Positions 62,266 to 64,000 of a DNA stretch of 64,000 bases are shown here, piece by piece. Every line of letters begins with the position of its first letter. Position 1 is the stretch's first letter. The stretch is from Anaerolineales bacterium (lineage in GTDB: Bacteria > Chloroflexota > Anaerolineae > Anaerolineales > Villigracilaceae). The stretch spans positions 1,364,001-1,428,000 of the forward strand of contig CP129480.1 of assembly GCA_030583885.1 (NCBI GenBank). Reading direction: 5' to 3'. A program made the position numbers and the translations under genes. The notes under the pieces are model-generated. The model was not told the origin of the DNA. It made no database searches and saw only the letters and a program-made list of their open reading frames with translations.

Positions 62266-63048
62266 CTATGGTACGGGCGTGTTTGTCGGCGGGATGTAGT
62301 CTATGCCTTGGATGCTCAGGTCGGAGAAGGAGACCACGGCGGCGGTATCTCCGGCGGAGCGGACGAAAACACCGATGGTCCCGCTGCGGAAGGTGGGGTC
62401 GCTGACGCTGAATTGGAATCGCCCGTTCAGGAAGAGGCGCATTTCCCGGCCGACCGCCCATATTCCGATGCGCACCTCGCCCGGCGCGCCGGGCGGCACG
62501 TCACCGCTTTGAAGAGGCTGCTGCAATGGGACGCGGTTCCCGGAGCTGATCCGTTCGGCGCGGACGGTTCCATTGCAGGCGAGGGCGAAACGATAATACG
62601 TCGCTGTGGTCGCGCGGATGAGCACTCCATAATTGTCATCGCTGCGGCACAGGCTGGGGCGGGCGGTGATCTCGGCGTAGAAATTGTTCAGCGCCAGGTC
62701 CTGCCGTAGGCTGAGCATATACACGCCGCTTTGCACGGCGAGGGTCAGGCGGTTATTGTCCACGCCTGCGCTGGCCTGGTTCGAGACGGCAGTGTCCCAA
62801 AGCGAGGGGTCGGAGAAATCGTCGCTGAGCAGGATGTTCCCAAGCCCGGGGCGCATCTCTGCGGTGGGGGCTTTGGTGGGGAAGGTTTGCAGGGTGGACG
62901 TGGCTGTGGCGGGGAACCAGTTTATGGTCGCCGTGGGAGGCGGGGTTTCCGTCGGGGTGACGGGCGTGGGTGTGAACAGCCAGGCGTCCATTGTGGAGCA
63001 GGAAATTAACATTGTCGTTGCGAGGAGGACGATAGTCCGACGAAGCAA
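62266..63048 (-). CDS. Lipoprotein with LamG/concanavalin-like domain
   Basis: About 260 aa. Signal segment TIVLLATTMLISCS with lipobox Cys, Thr/Pro-rich linker, then a jelly-roll domain: LLSDDFSDPSLWDTA, NFYAEITARPSLCRSDDNYGVLI, EVRIGIWAVGREMRLFLNGRF and GTIGVFVRSAG. Such domains bind glycans or act as exported spacers. The start is uncertain: TTG 63048 is proposed, but the 5' end lies inside a dispersed repeat (63011-63185), and the frame stays open to 63255. Confidence 0.7.
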   Translation of the reverse strand: MLRRTIVLLATTMLISCSTMDAWLFTPTPVTPTETPPPTATINWFPATATSTLQTFPTKAPTAEMRPGLGNILLSDDFSDPSLWDTAVSNQASAGVDNNRLTLAVQSGVYMLSLRQDLALNNFYAEITARPSLCRSDDNYGVLIRATTATYYRFALACNGTVRAERISSGNRVPLQQPLQSGDVPPGAPGEVRIGIWAVGREMRLFLNGRFQFSVSDPTFRSGTIGVFVRSAGDTAAVVSFSDLSIQGIDYIPPTNTPVP

Positions 63049-63185
63049 TCTCCCGGTTATTGGGAGATTGCTTACCCTTTGGGTACGATGTCGTCGCCGC
63101 GTTGGTCTCGATACGAGCAAGACAAGCACTCGCTCTACTCGACCAGCGGCGGCTCGCACAGCCTCCCCTTTGGGGAACGACATTA
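63011..63185. repeat. Dispersed inverted repeat, CATTGCGAG family (copy 3)
   Basis: It begins ATTGTCGTTGCGAGGAGG and contains GAAGCAATCTCC...GGGAGATTGCTT, a perfect inner palindrome (about 63043-63073), with a GAACGACATT end at 63176-63185. The repeat overlaps the 5' end of the lipoprotein gene. Confidence 0.65.
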
Positions 63186-63277
63186 AGGGTTTTAAAATCA
63201 TAACCATTTTGTGACAAAATTTCATTCGATGTGTCGTAAAATAAAGCCATATCATTCTAGCATATCAGGAGAATACG

Positions 63278-64000
63278 ATGACCGATAAGCAGGTGCTGGT
63301 GACGGGTGCGTGCGGCGAGATCGGGCAGGCGCTTGTGCAGGAATTATCGAGGCGGGGAGGCTATCGGATCGTGACAGCGGATTTTATGCCCTTGCCCGAT
63401 TCGATTCAAGACCTTTCAGCGGAGCATGTGCAGGGGGACCTGGTCTATAAAATAAAAACCTTTTATGATTATGATTTCGATATCATCTTCCACTTGGCGG
63501 CGTCGCTTTCATCGAAGGCGGAGGTCGCCACCGAGGAGGCGCACCGCATCAACGTGGAAGGGACGATGCAATTGCTGATGCTGGCGGCGTACCGTTCGGA
63601 GAAGTACGGCAAGGCGGTCAAGTTTATCTTCCCCAGTTCCATCGCGGCGTATGGCATGCCGAACCTGGAGACGAAGCGCGCGGCGGGCGCGGTGAAGGAG
63701 GAGGATTGGGATAACCCGCACACGATGTACGGATGCAATAAATTGTATTGTGAAAAACTGGGGGTCTATTACAGCAGGTTCTACGGTCAAAAACATTTGG
63801 ATGAAACCCCCCCGGTCATGCTGGACTTCCGCGCGATCCGCTTCCCGGGCTTGATCTCCGCCTTTACTGTTCCCAGCGGAGGGACGAGCGACTACGGACC
63901 GGAGATGCTGCACGCCGCGGCTCAGGGACAACCCTATGCCTGCTTCGTGCGCCCTGATACGAAGATCTCCTTCATGGCGATGCCCGACGCGATCAAGTCC
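63278..64000 (+). CDS. NAD-dependent epimerase, L-threonine dehydrogenase-like (3' end outside window)
   Basis: 241 codons present. Rossmann motif VLVTGACGEIGQAL, HLAAS, catalytic Tyr-Lys in MYGCNKLYCEKLG, and FRAIRFPGLISAFTVPSGGTSDYGPEML, which matches the UDP-glucose-epimerase-like threonine 3-dehydrogenases. Oxidises L-threonine at C3 if so. AGGAG precedes ATG 63278. Another sugar or carboxylate epimerase is possible. Confidence 0.85.
   Translation, partial: MTDKQVLVTGACGEIGQALVQELSRRGGYRIVTADFMPLPDSIQDLSAEHVQGDLVYKIKTFYDYDFDIIFHLAASLSSKAEVATEEAHRINVEGTMQLLMLAAYRSEKYGKAVKFIFPSSIAAYGMPNLETKRAAGAVKEEDWDNPHTMYGCNKLYCEKLGVYYSRFYGQKHLDETPPVMLDFRAIRFPGLISAFTVPSGGTSDYGPEMLHAAAQGQPYACFVRPDTKISFMAMPDAIKS

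Overview
The window looks like chromosome from a Chloroflexota bacterium of the Anaerolineae type. This is inferred from gene content: Thr/Pro-rich lipoproteins and TolB-like propellers, Tat-exported DUF1800/DUF1501 proteins, a CAP-domain lipoprotein with an NBR1-like domain, NusA-YlxR-IF2-RbfA-NrnA-TruB-RibF order, and moderately GC-rich DNA. No rRNA gene or other direct marker is present. I see no phage, plasmid or CRISPR array. Non-genic space is short and holds terminators, tRNAs, operators and small dispersed inverted repeats.

Layout. 1-3.5 kb: the end of a tRNA, then a leucine T-box leader and leuS with a long Lys/Ala-rich N-terminal tail. 3.5-7.7 kb: a pterin block (folE, folK, folB, a pteridine-reductase-like SDR) ending in an aromatic amino acid hydroxylase. 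7.7-11.1 kb: a TolB-like lipid-anchored or membrane protein, an ECF sigma factor with its zinc anti-sigma factor, and two related membrane proteins. The sigma gene and the second membrane protein share one promoter motif. 11.1-18.7 kb: exported proteins (DUF1800, DUF1501, CAP lipoprotein and a decayed CAP copy, a solute-binding lipoprotein, an S2P-type protease). 18.8-19.2 kb: tRNA-Sec and tRNA-Pro. 19.3-23.4 kb: a bifunctional-nuclease-family protein, DnaB, a DnaD-like protein and a helicase-loader-like protein with two fused AAA+ domains. 23.9-26.3 kb: NAD salvage.

26.3-44.9 kb is dominated by phosphate. It holds pstSCAB-arsC-phoU, ppx-CHAD-sixA-ppk, a phoB/phoR-like pair and an adenylate cyclase. 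Five sites with TTWACM-like hexamers repeated every 11 bp lie upstream of pstS, phoB, a PHP-domain gene, a GT-B-like gene and a 35-aa membrane peptide. A shorter site lies before ppx. Together they outline a local Pho regulon.

45-53.7 kb: a DUF4349 lipoprotein, then the nusA-infB translation operon. 53.7-60.4 kb: a methyltransferase, a LURP-one-like protein with an unknown partner, four L,D-transpeptidase paralogues and a cell wall amidase. 60.4-62.3 kb: a DNA methyltransferase beside a PD-(D/E)XK-like protein, a candidate restriction-modification system. The window ends inside a threonine-dehydrogenase-like epimerase gene.
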